The position numbers and the translations under genes are program-made. A stretch of 64,000 nt of DNA from the NCBI GenBank assembly GCA_003216595.1, contig QCIQ01000007.1, positions 1-64,000 of the forward strand, read 5' to 3'. Shown piece after piece: positions 63,774 to 64,000 of this stretch (the first letter of the stretch is position 1; every line of letters begins with the position of its first letter). Below the pieces are notes generated by a model, which was not told the DNA's origin, did not search any database, and saw only the letters and a program-made list of their open reading frames with translations. Origin of the DNA: Prochlorococcus sp. AG-402-M18. GTDB taxonomy: Bacteria > Cyanobacteriota > Cyanobacteriia > PCC-6307 > Cyanobiaceae.

Positions 63774-64000
63774 TTAGCCCGGTGGCCAACTTAATTTTCT
63801 TCCGCCAATGATATGTACGTGTAAGTGAAAGACTGTTTGCCCTGCTTCTTCTCCTGTATTAATAATTGTTCTCCAACTTTCTAAACCAGCAGCATTGGCA
63901 ATTTCGGTCCCTTTTAGAAGTAAGTGTCCCAGTAATTCTTGATCTTCTTTTTTAATGTATTGCAGACTTGGAATAGGTTTTCTAGGAATTATTAAAATGT
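63774..64000 (-). CDS. HIT family nucleotide hydrolase, C-terminal part
   Basis: Cut by the window end; the last 75 residues are seen. The histidine triad HLHVHI and the GR/K end (GGRKLSWPPG) are present, and residues around SLQYIKKEDQELLGHLL are typical. Enzymes of this type hydrolyse nucleoside phosphoramidates or AMP-lysine and similar compounds. The N-terminus lies beyond 64000. Confidence 0.9.
   Translation of the reverse strand, partial: ILIIPRKPIPSLQYIKKEDQELLGHLLLKGTEIANAAGLESWRTIINTGEEAGQTVFHLHVHIIGGRKLSWPPG

Noticed and set aside
1-64000. CRISPR arrays
   Set aside because: The only regular repeats are long coding or flank repeats without short identical repeats and unique spacers.

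Overview
The window is an AT-rich cyanobacterial chromosome segment, almost certainly from Prochlorococcus (marine picocyanobacteria). Evidence: a permuted two-piece tmRNA gene with the picocyanobacterial-type tag ANNIVSFSRQTAPVAA, PsbX next to Ycf66 and a high-light-inducible protein, a paired Flv3/Flv1 flavodiiron operon, very short spacers between housekeeping genes, and many tiny ORFs. I think a low-light clade is likely from the size of the accessory content, but this is inference; no strain is assigned.

Layout. 0-3 kb: an incomplete TPR gene whose DNA repeats are identical, small hypothetical genes and a possible Yfr1-like RNA site. 3-20 kb: core genes (PBP2, FMN reductase, flv1/flv3, alaS, speA, ndk, thiO, gatB, coaE, argJ), tightly packed and often convergent or divergent. 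20.3-42 kb: an accessory region with three large minus-strand genes and one plus-strand gene that share a C-terminal DUF4214 module on different N-terminal domains (RTX-like, RCC1 propeller, degenerate metzincin, cyclophilin). Between them lie dispersed 3'-flank repeats, a frameshifted secreted peptide, and runs of 30-110-residue proteins, several with strong ribosome binding sites. 42-48.5 kb: ParA-like ATPase, ABC exporter, glycosyltransferase, small membrane proteins. 48.5-64 kb: core again (tmRNA, an RlmL-like methyltransferase, smc, PRC-barrel protein, LpxB-like protein, tRNA-Leu, accC, YggT, psbX, ycf66, hli, ABC transporter, HIT protein cut by the window end).

How genes work together. 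Flv3/Flv1 probably act as a heterodimer that removes excess photosynthetic electrons by reducing O2; psbX, ycf66 and hli also belong to thylakoid function. The 20-38 kb DUF4214 proteins look like exported or surface proteins built from one shared carrier module and exchangeable cargo domains; this is the most interesting part of the window. Many small accessory genes have one or two membrane helices and no assignable function.

Limits. All family names come from reading motifs, not from searches. Small-ORF calls rest on start codon, ribosome binding site and composition, and some may be wrong. No insertion sequence, integrase, CRISPR array or rRNA was seen.
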